Positions 31,688 to 40,371 of a stretch of 64,000 bases of DNA are shown one piece after another (position 1 is the first letter of the stretch; every line of letters starts with the position of its first letter). Source of the stretch: an uncultured Bacteroidota bacterium. GTDB taxonomy: Bacteria; Bacteroidota; Bacteroidia; Chitinophagales; Chitinophagaceae. Both the position numbers and the translations under genes were made by a program. The stretch is taken from the NCBI GenBank assembly GCA_903831935.1, contig CAIKZP010000037.1, positions 1 through 64,000 of the forward strand. Direction: 5' to 3'. The notes beneath the pieces are model-generated. The model was not told the DNA's origin and did no database searches. It saw only the letters and a list, made by a program, of their open reading frames with translations.

Positions 31688-34201
31688 TCAATTTTTCTGT
31701 TTATTGAATTTCATTCGTTTAAACATTTTTACAATTTCATACCAAATAACACATACTATTCCTGTAATTAAACAGAGGATAATTTGCAGGACATTTAACT
31801 GTTCAAATTCAAAAAAATCAGCAAAGGGCTTAATGTATATTAACATTCCAGTGATTGCAATTGTAATACCAATAATTAGGGTAACTAAGTTGTTTTTATA
31901 GCGGAGTGTAGTAATTATAGAATAATAGAAAGAACGGTTAACCAAGGTTAAAACAATATTAGCAGCAATTAAAACAGTAAAGACCATTGTTCTAGTAATA
32001 GCTTCGTTAAAGCCCTGACTAACGGCATATTGGTAACAAACTAAACTGCCTGCTGTAATTAATAATCCTTGAATTAAACTTGTATTGAGTTCTTTCCAAC
32101 TAAAAAATGTATTCGATAATACACGTGGTAATTTTAGCATGGTATTTTTTTCCATTGGTTCATTTTCATAAATAATGGAACAGGTTGGTCCCATAATAAG
32201 TTCTAAAAATATAATATGGATTGGTGAAAAAATATTTGGATAAACCCATCCTAATGCCAATGGTATAAATACAGTTAGCACAATCGGTATATGTATAGAA
32301 ATGATATACTGGATAGCTTTTTTTAAGTTGGTATAAATTCTTCTACCCATTGCAATAGCATCCACCATTTTTGATAGGTCGTCGTCAACTAATATTAAGG
32401 AAGCGGCTTGTTTAGCAATTTCAGTTCCTTTTTTACCCATGGCTATTCCAATATGTGCTGCCTTTAGTGCTGGTCCGTCATTTACCCCATCGCCAGTCAT
32501 GGCAACTACTTCATTTCTAGATTTAAGTGCATTAATAATTTTCAATTTTGCATCTGGAAACATGCGTGTGAATATTTGAATATCCATTATTTTAGCCTGT
32601 AGTTCAGCATCAGATAATTGCATGAGCTCTTGACCAGTAATACAATGTTTATAACCGCTAAAATTTATTTGTTTGGCAATAGAGGTGGTGGTTGCAGCAT
32701 TATCTCCGGTAATAATTTTTACATTAATCCCAGCGCTATAAAAATGTTCTAAAACAGTTGCTATATTGTGTTTTGGTGGATCATAAAATGCAATCAAGCC
32801 TAAAAATTCAAATGGAATTTCTTGTTGTGTATTAGGATATGGTTGATTTGGTAAACTTGCTTCTCCAACAGCTAACACACGATAGCCTTCTTGTGTAAGA
32901 CTATGTATAGCAGCATCTATTGCAATTGTTTTTTCATTGCTAAGAAAACAAACCTGCATAATCGCTTCAGGTGCACCTTTTGTTGCAATAATTTTATTGC
33001 CCATATGGTTTTCAAATATATGGGTCATCATTGGCGGGTTTCCACTTAAGGGGTATTCGTGAACCATTTTATAATGCTGCCTTTCATCTGTTGAAAGTAA
33101 TTTTACATAACTATCATGCAAAGCAATTTCCATAGGATCAAATGGAATGGGTTCACTTGCCCACATGGCCATTCGAATCAATTCTTTTTCAGTATTATTT
33201 AATGTATGGTGAACGCTAATAATTCTTTCATCTTTTACTGAATATATTTTCACCAATTCCATCCTGTTTTCGGTGATGGTTCCTGTTTTATCTGTACAAA
33301 TAACAGTGGCACTTCCAAGTGTTTCTACCGTTTTCATTTGTTTAACAATAATGCCCATTTTCATGAGTCTCCAGGCCCCTAAAGCCATGAATGTGGCAAA
33401 TGCTACAGGAATTTCTTCGGGCAAAATACTCATAGCAAGTGTAAGCGCTTTTAACAAACTATCAAGCACATTTTTTGTATGTTGAAAATTGATGAACCAA
33501 ACAATTAAAAAAACAATTGCTCCTACAAAAACCATTTTTTTTACAAAATTGCTTATCTGTTTTTCTAGGGGTGTTTTTTCTTCTTGTATACTTTCTAAAC
33601 TTTTTCCTATGGCACCTAGTTTGGTTTCATTGCCAATTGCAGTTATTCTAGCAATGGCTAAACCACTAGCTACATGCGTTCCCCGGAATATGAAATTATT
33701 TTCTTTTGCATTGTCTTTAAATACAGCCAGTGATTCGCCAGTAAGCACCGATTCGTTTACCGAAAAATCATTTGACCGAATAATTATACCATCTGCAGGA
33801 ATTGATGAGCCTTCTTCTACCATTAAGCAGTCACCAATTACCAATTCGTCGCTTTTAATTTCAATGATTTCTCCGTTTCGAATAACTTTTGAGTTTGGTT
33901 CTGTAAAAGATTTTAATTTATCTAATGCGTTTCTGCTTCTTGAATCTTGGTATAAAGAAATGGTAGCAACTAACACAATTGCACAAGCCAAAAAAATACC
34001 ATCTCCTGTTTTGCCACTAATAAAATAAATAATAGATGCTACTAATAACAATGCAACCATCGGTTCTTTTGCTAAGCTTTTTATGGCATCAATCAATCCA
34101 TTTTCTTTTTTAAAAGTCAAAGCATTTTGTCCATATTTATTTCTAGCTAATGCTACTTCTTGATTTGTTAAACCTTGAATATTGTAATGATTGGTAGCCA
34201 T
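31688..34201 (-). CDS. Cation-translocating P-type ATPase of uncertain substrate (PEEFP-like)
   Basis: This 837-residue P-type ATPase has the expected order: N-terminal cation_ATPase_N, E1-E2 actuator with LTGES, phosphorylation motif CTDKTGTIT, and hinge MTGDGVNDGPALKAA. There are about ten membrane helices. Although like P2A calcium pumps overall, helix 4 reads SILPEEIPVAF rather than PEGLP, helix 5 has SIHIPIVLTVF without the acidic ligand, and helix 6 reads LELIMGPTCSIIYENEP in place of the NLVTD-type calcium site. This resembles the uncharacterised PEEFP-type pumps; the ion is unknown. It lies alone between the FIST operon and the DMT transporter. Confidence 0.85.
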   Translation of the reverse strand: MATNHYNIQGLTNQEVALARNKYGQNALTFKKENGLIDAIKSLAKEPMVALLLVASIIYFISGKTGDGIFLACAIVLVATISLYQDSRSRNALDKLKSFTEPNSKVIRNGEIIEIKSDELVIGDCLMVEEGSSIPADGIIIRSNDFSVNESVLTGESLAVFKDNAKENNFIFRGTHVASGLAIARITAIGNETKLGAIGKSLESIQEEKTPLEKQISNFVKKMVFVGAIVFLIVWFINFQHTKNVLDSLLKALTLAMSILPEEIPVAFATFMALGAWRLMKMGIIVKQMKTVETLGSATVICTDKTGTITENRMELVKIYSVKDERIISVHHTLNNTEKELIRMAMWASEPIPFDPMEIALHDSYVKLLSTDERQHYKMVHEYPLSGNPPMMTHIFENHMGNKIIATKGAPEAIMQVCFLSNEKTIAIDAAIHSLTQEGYRVLAVGEASLPNQPYPNTQQEIPFEFLGLIAFYDPPKHNIATVLEHFYSAGINVKIITGDNAATTTSIAKQINFSGYKHCITGQELMQLSDAELQAKIMDIQIFTRMFPDAKLKIINALKSRNEVVAMTGDGVNDGPALKAAHIGIAMGKKGTEIAKQAASLILVDDDLSKMVDAIAMGRRIYTNLKKAIQYIISIHIPIVLTVFIPLALGWVYPNIFSPIHIIFLELIMGPTCSIIYENEPMEKNTMLKLPRVLSNTFFSWKELNTSLIQGLLITAGSLVCYQYAVSQGFNEAITRTMVFTVLIAANIVLTLVNRSFYYSIITTLRYKNNLVTLIIGITIAITGMLIYIKPFADFFEFEQLNVLQIILCLITGIVCVIWYEIVKMFKRMKFNKQKN

Positions 34202-34369
34202 ATATGAAGTGGATATTAATAATGCATAGTAACACTATTACTATAAGCTACAAATGATAATGGTCAGTTTTTCAATTAAAAACCCAATAATGTTTTTTTA
34301 AATAAACCCAATTGCTTTCTAGGAGTAGTAATTGGCGTTTAGGTAGGCTAAATCTTTGTCTTTCTATAA

Positions 34370-34382
34370 TTGAAGTCTTCAA
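34370..34382 (-). promoter_or_regulatory. Palindrome downstream of DMT transporter gene
   Basis: TTGAAG-T-CTTCAA is a 13-bp perfect inverted repeat 10 nt beyond the transporter stop on the minus strand. It has no T-tract in that direction, so terminator function is doubtful. The surrounding 191-bp gap shows no other clear element. Confidence 0.25.
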
Positions 34383-34392
34383 CAAAAAAATC

Positions 34393-35337
34393 TTATACTA
34401 CTTCTACTGAACTTCTTTTCGACTGCCATCCAATTAGTAGCACGCCAATAATTACTAAAATAGTACCTATTAATTGAGGTAGAATAATGGGTTCACCCAA
34501 AAAGAAATGTGCTTGAATAACAGTTGAAACCGGACCAATACTAATAATGATTGACACATTATTGCTGCCAATCATTTTCATTCCATTACTCATTAAAAAA
34601 GAGGGGAGTACTGTTGCAATAATTGCTAATGCAATCGTATACCAAATAAGCGTATTTGTAAAAGGAATTTCTTGAATATTTCTTGTAAAAAGAAAATGTA
34701 AAAAGATGCCAATTGTTGCGGCTAACATTGCATAAGCTGTATATCGTGTAACACCAACTTTAGGAATCATTCTGCCTGTACCAACCAAATAAAAAGAATA
34801 AGTAATTGCACAAAGAAAAATCATGAAAGAACCAAAATAAAAATTAGGGTTACTCGTATCAATTTTCATTTCTCCAATATAAGCAATGCCAATACCTAGG
34901 TAGGTTAAAATAAGTGCTGCTATTTGTGTTCTATTCAATTTGGCTTTATATACCAAACTATTAATTAAAACAGAAAAAGTAGGATAGAGGAAAAGTATTA
35001 ATCTTTCTAGTCCGGCCGATATATATTGTAAACCTATAAAGTCGAATAAGCTACTTAAATAATATCCAAAAATGCCCAGCAAAATTAAATAGAGCCATTC
35101 TTTTTTTGTGAGAGCAGCTACTGATTCTTTTTTTGAACCCATCCTTGCTGCTACTAAATAAAATGGGAGGGAGAATAACATACGTAGCGTTAATAAAGTA
35201 ACCGCATCTACGCCTGTAGATTTAAAAGCCAGTTTTACAAAAATGGCTTTGGTTGAAAAAAATACAGCACCCAAAATTGTTATCAGAAATCCTGCTAAAC
35301 TCAATTGGTATGCTGTATCTTTTTTGCTTTGCGGCAT
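34393..35337 (-). CDS. DMT-superfamily (EamA) transporter
   Basis: This 314-residue inner-membrane protein has ten hydrophobic segments in two EamA repeats (about residues 15-145 and 165-305). It includes the typical first-helix FLITILGAVFFSTKAIFVKLAF and the late ILVIIGVLLIGW. It likely exports or exchanges a metabolite. It starts 19 nt after dapD, so a diaminopimelate or lysine-related substrate is possible, but DMT proteins are too diverse to assign one. Confidence 0.88.
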   Translation of the reverse strand: MPQSKKDTAYQLSLAGFLITILGAVFFSTKAIFVKLAFKSTGVDAVTLLTLRMLFSLPFYLVAARMGSKKESVAALTKKEWLYLILLGIFGYYLSSLFDFIGLQYISAGLERLILFLYPTFSVLINSLVYKAKLNRTQIAALILTYLGIGIAYIGEMKIDTSNPNFYFGSFMIFLCAITYSFYLVGTGRMIPKVGVTRYTAYAMLAATIGIFLHFLFTRNIQEIPFTNTLIWYTIALAIIATVLPSFLMSNGMKMIGSNNVSIIISIGPVSTVIQAHFFLGEPIILPQLIGTILVIIGVLLIGWQSKRSSVEVV

Positions 35338-35356
35338 AATTTATTCTTAAGCCAAT

Positions 35357-36169
35357 TTAAACACTCACATTAAATTCGCGCAATGCGTCATTTAAACTAG
35401 TTTTTAAATCGGTACTTGCTTTACGTGTTCCAATAATTAAAGCGCAATTAACATGGTAAATTCCTGCTGGAAATTCTTTTGGATATGTACCAGGAATCAC
35501 TACGCTTCTTGCAGGGACACGTCCTTTATATTCAATTGGCTCAGGTCCACTAACGTCAATAATTTTAGTTGATTTTGTTAGCACCACATTGGCACCTAAT
35601 ACGGCTTCTTTTTCAACAATTACGCCTTCTACAACAATCGCCCTACTTCCTATAAAACAACCATCTTCAATAATTACCGGACTAGCTTGTAATGGTTCTA
35701 ATACACCACCAATTCCTACGCCACCACTTAAGTGAACGCCTTTTCCAATTTGCGCACAACTGCCAACAGTTGCCCAAGTATCCACCATGGTTCCTTCGTC
35801 TACAAATGCACCAATATTTACATAACTAGGCATTAAAACCACGTTTTTAGCTAAATAAGCGCCATATCGGGCAACGGCATGTGGAACGGCACGTACACCT
35901 AATTCTTTATAATTGCTTTTCAACAACATTTTATCGTAAAACTCAAAAGGAGCCAACTCCCAGGTTTGCATTTGTTGAATACCAAAATATAGTAGAATGG
36001 CTTGTTTTACCCATTCGTTTACTACCCAGCCATTCTCGGTAGGGGCAGCTGTTCTTAGCCTTCCTTTATCTACTTCTTCTATTACCGCTCTAATAGCATC
36101 TGTGTACTTGGTGTCTTTAAGTAGTTCTCTGTTGTCCCAGGCTTCTAGGATCAATGCTTGTAATGACAT
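35357..36169 (-). CDS. dapD: 2,3,4,5-tetrahydropyridine-2,6-dicarboxylate N-succinyltransferase
   Basis: DapD catalyses succinyl-CoA-dependent acylation of tetrahydrodipicolinate in the succinylase branch of lysine and meso-diaminopimelate synthesis. At 270 residues it is the usual length. The N-terminal helical part contains GRLRTA and NEWVKQAILLYF. The left-handed beta-helix of hexapeptide repeats contains GAFVDEGTMVDTWATVGS, GGVGIGGVLEP and FIGSRAIVVEG. dapB is also in this window but not adjacent. The -7 box CAAACATA lies just upstream. Confidence 0.97.
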   Translation of the reverse strand: MSLQALILEAWDNRELLKDTKYTDAIRAVIEEVDKGRLRTAAPTENGWVVNEWVKQAILLYFGIQQMQTWELAPFEFYDKMLLKSNYKELGVRAVPHAVARYGAYLAKNVVLMPSYVNIGAFVDEGTMVDTWATVGSCAQIGKGVHLSGGVGIGGVLEPLQASPVIIEDGCFIGSRAIVVEGVIVEKEAVLGANVVLTKSTKIIDVSGPEPIEYKGRVPARSVVIPGTYPKEFPAGIYHVNCALIIGTRKASTDLKTSLNDALREFNVSV

Positions 36170-36183
36170 GCTTTAAATTTTTG

Positions 36184-36191
36184 CAAACATA
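36184..36191 (-). promoter_or_regulatory. -7 promoter box of dapD
   Basis: CAAACATA on the plus strand reads TATGTTTG on the minus strand, an exact TAnnTTTG match 15 nt before the dapD ATG, implying a very short leader. Confidence 0.45.
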
Positions 36192-36301
36192 CAGTTAGAA
36201 TGGCTTTGATTTTATTTGTTATGCTTGAATTAATAAAAAAAATAAAATCAAGGTAAATGGTCATCAACCATGCTAGCTAGTACTTCAATCTAATTAATAA
36301 G

Positions 36302-36309
36302 TATTTTTG
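36302..36309 (+). promoter_or_regulatory. -7 promoter box of GT9 gene, leaderless arrangement
   Basis: TATTTTTG matches TAnnTTTG and ends only 5 nt before the ATG at 36315. Transcription would start at or very near the start codon. Confidence 0.5.
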
Positions 36310-36314
36310 TAGAG

Positions 36315-37313
36315 ATGCAAAAGATTTTAGTCATACAAACTGCTTTTATTGGGGATGTCGTTCTAGCAACTGGTATTCTAGAAAAATTACATGCGTTTTA
36401 TCCAAACTGCATCATTGATATACTTGTTAGAAAAGGAAATGAATCACTATTTACACAACATCCATTTATACATCAAGTACTAATTTGGAATAAAAAAAGC
36501 CATAAATACAGTAACCTAATTCGTACAATTAAACAAATTCGGGCCAATCGGTATACACAGGTAATTAACCTGCAACGCTATGCTGCAACGGGTTTGATTA
36601 CTGTTTTTTCTGGTGCAAAACAAACCATTGGGTTTAATAAAAATCCATTTAGCTTGCTGTTTAGTAAAAGCATCAAACACCATTTTAGTGAGGGGCAAAC
36701 TGAATTACACGAAATTGAACGCAACCACCAATTAATTGCTGCATTTACCAATGAATTTGCGGCAAAGCCTAAATTATATCCAACATTAGCAGATCAAACA
36801 AGTATTGCAGCGTATACGGCATTGCCATTTATTTGCATAGCCCCAGCATCTGTATGGTACACCAAACAATTTCCTGCTCAAAAATGGATTGATTTAATAC
36901 AGGCATTGCCTAGTAGGTATACCATTTATTTGTTAGGAGCGCCTTCCGATCATGCACTTTGTACCGATTTGGTGGTAACAGATTCTTTTATGCGTACCCA
37001 CAATTTGGCGGGCAAACTGAATTTTTTAGCCTCAGCCGCACTAATGCAACAAGCCGAAATGAATTATGTAAACGACTCGGCACCAATGCATTTTGCATCG
37101 GCTGTTGATGCGCCTGTAACGGCGGTTTACTGTTCTACAATACCTGCATTTGGGTATGGTCCACTTTCATCTAAAAGTCATATTGTAGAACTGTCAGAAG
37201 CCTTGCCCTGTAGGCCTTGTGGCATCCACGGCCAAAAACAATGCCCAGAAAAACATTTCAATTGCGCGCAAAAAATAAGTACCCAACAATTATTAGCGGT
37301 ATTAACAGTATAA
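36315..37313 (+). CDS. Glycosyltransferase family 9, LPS heptosyltransferase-like
   Basis: This 332-residue GT9 protein transfers a sugar (ADP-heptose in characterised members) to the lipopolysaccharide core at the cytoplasmic face of the inner membrane. The N-terminal motif KILVIQTAFIGDVVLATGIL and the nucleotide-sugar site YVNDSAPMHFASAVDAPVTA are clear. The C-terminal region is Cys-rich (LPCRPCGIHGQKQCPEKHFNC), a common GT9 feature. The downstream cca gene starts 33 nt later. kdsA elsewhere in the window also serves LPS core synthesis. Confidence 0.9.
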   Translation: MQKILVIQTAFIGDVVLATGILEKLHAFYPNCIIDILVRKGNESLFTQHPFIHQVLIWNKKSHKYSNLIRTIKQIRANRYTQVINLQRYAATGLITVFSGAKQTIGFNKNPFSLLFSKSIKHHFSEGQTELHEIERNHQLIAAFTNEFAAKPKLYPTLADQTSIAAYTALPFICIAPASVWYTKQFPAQKWIDLIQALPSRYTIYLLGAPSDHALCTDLVVTDSFMRTHNLAGKLNFLASAALMQQAEMNYVNDSAPMHFASAVDAPVTAVYCSTIPAFGYGPLSSKSHIVELSEALPCRPCGIHGQKQCPEKHFNCAQKISTQQLLAVLTV

Positions 37314-37346
37314 TCCTAAACGCAAAGACTAGTACATTTACAGCAG

Positions 37347-38765
37347 ATGCAGATACCTTGTACCTCAATAGAAACAACCATATTTAACCGAATAGCCGCA
37401 GCTGCAGCCAGTTTAAACCTGCCTACATATTTAATTGGGGGGTTTGTTCGCGATAAAATTATTGGCCGAGCCACCAAAGATGCAGATATTGTTTGTTTGG
37501 GTGATGGCATTGAATTAGCCAATAAAGTGGCTGATTTATTTGAGCCCCGACCCACTGTTGCATTCTTTAAAAATTTTGGAACTGCGCAAATTAAATTGCC
37601 AGAAATGGAAATTGAGTTTGTAGGTGCAAGAAAAGAAAGTTATCAATTAGAAAGTAGAAAGCCACAAGTAGAAACAGGTAGTTTAGAAGACGATCAAAAT
37701 AGAAGAGACTTTACCATCAATGCACTTGCTATTAGTTTAAACAAAGCAGATTTTGGTCAATTAATTGACCCTTTTAATGGCGTTGCAGCAATTGAAAATA
37801 AAATCATTCAAACCCCATTATTACCAGAACAAACTTTTAGCGACGATCCATTAAGAATGATGCGGGCCATAAGGTTTGCTGCACAATTACAATTTACAAT
37901 TGTGCCCGAAACCCTTGAAGCGATTAAGGTGCAGGCTCCTAGAATAAAAATTGTATCTCAAGAACGTATAACAGATGAACTCAATAAAATAATGCTTTGT
38001 AGTAAGCCATCTGTTGGTTGGGATTTGCTGTTTCAAACAGGATTATTGCAAATTATTTTTCCGCAAATGGTGGAATTGTATGGAGCAGAAAATATTGAGG
38101 GAATGGGGCATAAAGATAATTTTTATCATACCCTTCAAGTGATTGACAATATTTCTGAAAATACCAATGACCTATGGTTGCGATGGGCAGCTTTATTGCA
38201 CGATATTGGTAAGCCTGCTACCAAGCAATTTGAAGAAGGGCATGGTTTTACTTTTCATGGTCATGAAGTAGTTGGCGCAAGAATGGTTCCAAAAATTTTT
38301 ACCAAGTTAAAATTGCCATTGAACGAAAAAATGAAAATGGTACAGAAGTTGGTGTTATTGCATTTACGGCCAATCAGCTTAACCAATGAAAATATTACCG
38401 ATAGTGCTGTGCGTAGGTTATTATTTGATGCTGGTGAAGATGTCGATGCATTAATGTTGCTTTGTTCTGCAGACATAACTAGCAAGAATAAATTTAAAGT
38501 AAAGCGATACCTGCAAAATTTTGAAATGGTAAAACAGCGCATGAAAGCGGTGGAAGAAAGTGATCAAATGCGCAATTGGCAACCACCTATAACCGGTGAG
38601 ATGATTATGGCACATTTTGGACTAAGTCCTGGAAAAAATGTTGGAATTATTAAAGATGCCATCCGCGAAGCAATTTTAGACGGATTAATTGCTAACAATT
38701 ATACGGCTGCTTTTGGATTTATGTTAGAAAAGGCGGCAGAATTAAATTTACACCCATTGAATTAA
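37347..38765 (+). CDS. cca: CCA tRNA nucleotidyltransferase with HD domain
   Basis: This 472-residue class II enzyme adds or repairs the 3'-CCA end of tRNA. The poly(A)-polymerase head shows [21 protein letters not shown] with the metal-binding Asp pair, [10 protein letters not shown], and the base-selecting [18 protein letters not shown]-terminal HD domain (LLHDIGKP, near residue 285) may give phosphatase or phosphodiesterase activity. Upstream lies the GT9 gene and downstream an 83-nt gap. Confidence 0.95.
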   Translation: MQIPCTSIETTIFNRIAAAAASLNLPTYLIGGFVRDKIIGRATKDADIVCLGDGIELANKVADLFEPRPTVAFFKNFGTAQIKLPEMEIEFVGARKESYQLESRKPQVETGSLEDDQNRRDFTINALAISLNKADFGQLIDPFNGVAAIENKIIQTPLLPEQTFSDDPLRMMRAIRFAAQLQFTIVPETLEAIKVQAPRIKIVSQERITDELNKIMLCSKPSVGWDLLFQTGLLQIIFPQMVELYGAENIEGMGHKDNFYHTLQVIDNISENTNDLWLRWAALLHDIGKPATKQFEEGHGFTFHGHEVVGARMVPKIFTKLKLPLNEKMKMVQKLVLLHLRPISLTNENITDSAVRRLLFDAGEDVDALMLLCSADITSKNKFKVKRYLQNFEMVKQRMKAVEESDQMRNWQPPITGEMIMAHFGLSPGKNVGIIKDAIREAILDGLIANNYTAAFGFMLEKAAELNLHPLN

Positions 38766-38848
38766 TTATAAATTCGTGCAATACTCACAAGATACTTGCG
38801 TAATTTGCATGTTAAATAACTACCACTCACAATTAGCAACTCAATAGA

Positions 38849-39445
38849 ATGGCTGTATTAAAATTTAGAATTTATCTCGAAGAAGACGACGCGGTTTACC
38901 GTGATATAATTATTAAGCATACACAAAATTTTCAAGACCTACACCTTGCAATTGTAAAGTCGTATGAATTTGATTCAAAGCACCAATCAAGTTTTTATAG
39001 AAGCAATGATAACTGGCAACGCGGTAGAGAAATTAGTTTTGAACGATACGATAAAGCCTATCCTGTAGAGCCTTTAATAATGGCTGATACAAGCATTGGT
39101 TCTGAAATTAGAGATACCAATCAAAAGTTTATTTACGTTTACGATTTTGTAAAAAACTGGGTGTTTTTAGTTGAGTTGATTAGTGTTAGTAAAGAAGAGA
39201 ATGCTAAAACATTGTATCCATCAACCACTCGTATAGAAGGGATTGGGCCACAGCAATACGGCACCAAAAGCTTATTGGGCGATAAGTTTGCCGATATTGA
39301 AGAGAAATACGATTTAAGTGAAGCAAAGGATGGATTTGGAGAAGAAGGAGACGATTTAGAAGATTCTTCGGATGATGTTGATGGTGAGGGCGATCCAGAC
39401 GAAGATGCCGAAGCAGAAGAGGGGCAAGACGAAGAGGCGTATTAG
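38849..39445 (+). CDS. Plasmid pRiA4b ORF-3-like family protein with acidic tail
   Basis: The first ~120 of 198 residues match the pRiA4b ORF-3-like/MM3350 fold (KFRIYLEEDDAVYRDIII, FQDLHLAIVKSYEFD, FIYVYDFVKNWVFLVELI), a small alpha-beta domain of unknown biochemical role. The last ~45 residues are almost entirely Asp, Glu and Gly (EEGDDLEDSSDD), a disordered acidic tail. miaA starts 8 nt after the stop, so the two genes are probably co-transcribed. The tail could bind a basic partner or metal; function is unknown. Confidence 0.82.
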   Translation: MAVLKFRIYLEEDDAVYRDIIIKHTQNFQDLHLAIVKSYEFDSKHQSSFYRSNDNWQRGREISFERYDKAYPVEPLIMADTSIGSEIRDTNQKFIYVYDFVKNWVFLVELISVSKEENAKTLYPSTTRIEGIGPQQYGTKSLLGDKFADIEEKYDLSEAKDGFGEEGDDLEDSSDDVDGEGDPDEDAEAEEGQDEEAY

Positions 39446-39453
39446 CAATTTTA

Positions 39454-40362
39454 ATGAGTGAATTAGCACAAAATACAATATTGGTTATTTGCGGTCCTAC
39501 AGCTGTTGGTAAAACAGCCGTAGCAATTGAATTGGCTAAAGCCTTAAAGACCGAAATAATTTCTGCAGACTCTCGTCAATGTTTTAAAGAATTAGGGATT
39601 GCCGTTGCAAAACCTAATACAGAAGAATTAAAAGCAATTCCACATCATTTTATTGATTCGCATTCTATTCATCAAGAATTTAATGCAGGAATCTTTGAAA
39701 CCTTTGCATTGGCAAAAGTCAACGAAATTTTTAAGAAGCAACCTATTGCTGTAATGGTTGGTGGCACTGGTTTGTACATTAAATCTTTTTGCGAAGGGAT
39801 GGATGATATGCCTAGTATTGATCCAGTTATCCGACAAAATATAATTGAATTGTATGCGCAAAATGGATTGAATTGGTTGCAAGAATCGGTACAAAAAAAT
39901 GACCCTGATTTTTGGCAAATAGCCGAACAAAATAATCCCCAGCGTTTAATGCGTGCACTAGAAATTTGGCAAGCTACTGGTAAATCAATCATTGAATTTC
40001 GTACTGCAAATAAAAAGCAAAGACCATTTCAAATTATTAAAATAGGTCTTGAAATGCCAAGAGAATTATTGAATGAACGCATCAATCAACGCGTAGATTT
40101 AATGGTTGAAGCAGGGCTTGTTCAGGAGGCATTGGCGCTTTTTCCTCATTGCCAAAACAATGCATTGCAAACAGTGGGGTATCAAGAATTATTTGAATAT
40201 TTCAATAAAAAAATATCGCTTGAAAAAGCAATAGAACAAATAAAAATCAATACACGTCATTACGCAAAAAGACAAATGACTTGGTTTAAAAAAGACCCAA
40301 GTATTCATTGGTTTGATGCAAGAAATGCTTCTGTAGAAAATATGTTGGAACCACTTAAGTAA
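39454..40362 (+). CDS. miaA: tRNA dimethylallyltransferase
   Basis: MiaA transfers a dimethylallyl group to N6 of A37 in tRNAs that read UNN codons. The 302-residue protein contains the P-loop GPTAVGKTAVA, the substrate loop ISADSRQ, the catalytic region MVGGTGLYIKS and the C-terminal TVGYQEL followed by TRHYAKRQMTWFKKD. Length is normal. It follows the pRiA4b-like gene by 8 nt and is convergent with the FadL-like gene. Confidence 0.97.
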   Translation: MSELAQNTILVICGPTAVGKTAVAIELAKALKTEIISADSRQCFKELGIAVAKPNTEELKAIPHHFIDSHSIHQEFNAGIFETFALAKVNEIFKKQPIAVMVGGTGLYIKSFCEGMDDMPSIDPVIRQNIIELYAQNGLNWLQESVQKNDPDFWQIAEQNNPQRLMRALEIWQATGKSIIEFRTANKKQRPFQIIKIGLEMPRELLNERINQRVDLMVEAGLVQEALALFPHCQNNALQTVGYQELFEYFNKKISLEKAIEQIKINTRHYAKRQMTWFKKDPSIHWFDARNASVENMLEPLK

Positions 40363-40371
40363 TGGTTAGTT

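Noticed and set aside
31641-31901. Plus-strand 86-codon ORF entering the 308-bp gap
   Set aside because: Most of it is antisense to the C-terminus of the P-type ATPase and no promoter or homologue supports it.
33489-34028. Plus-strand 179-codon ORF
   Set aside because: It lies wholly inside the P-type ATPase gene on the other strand and has no domain features.
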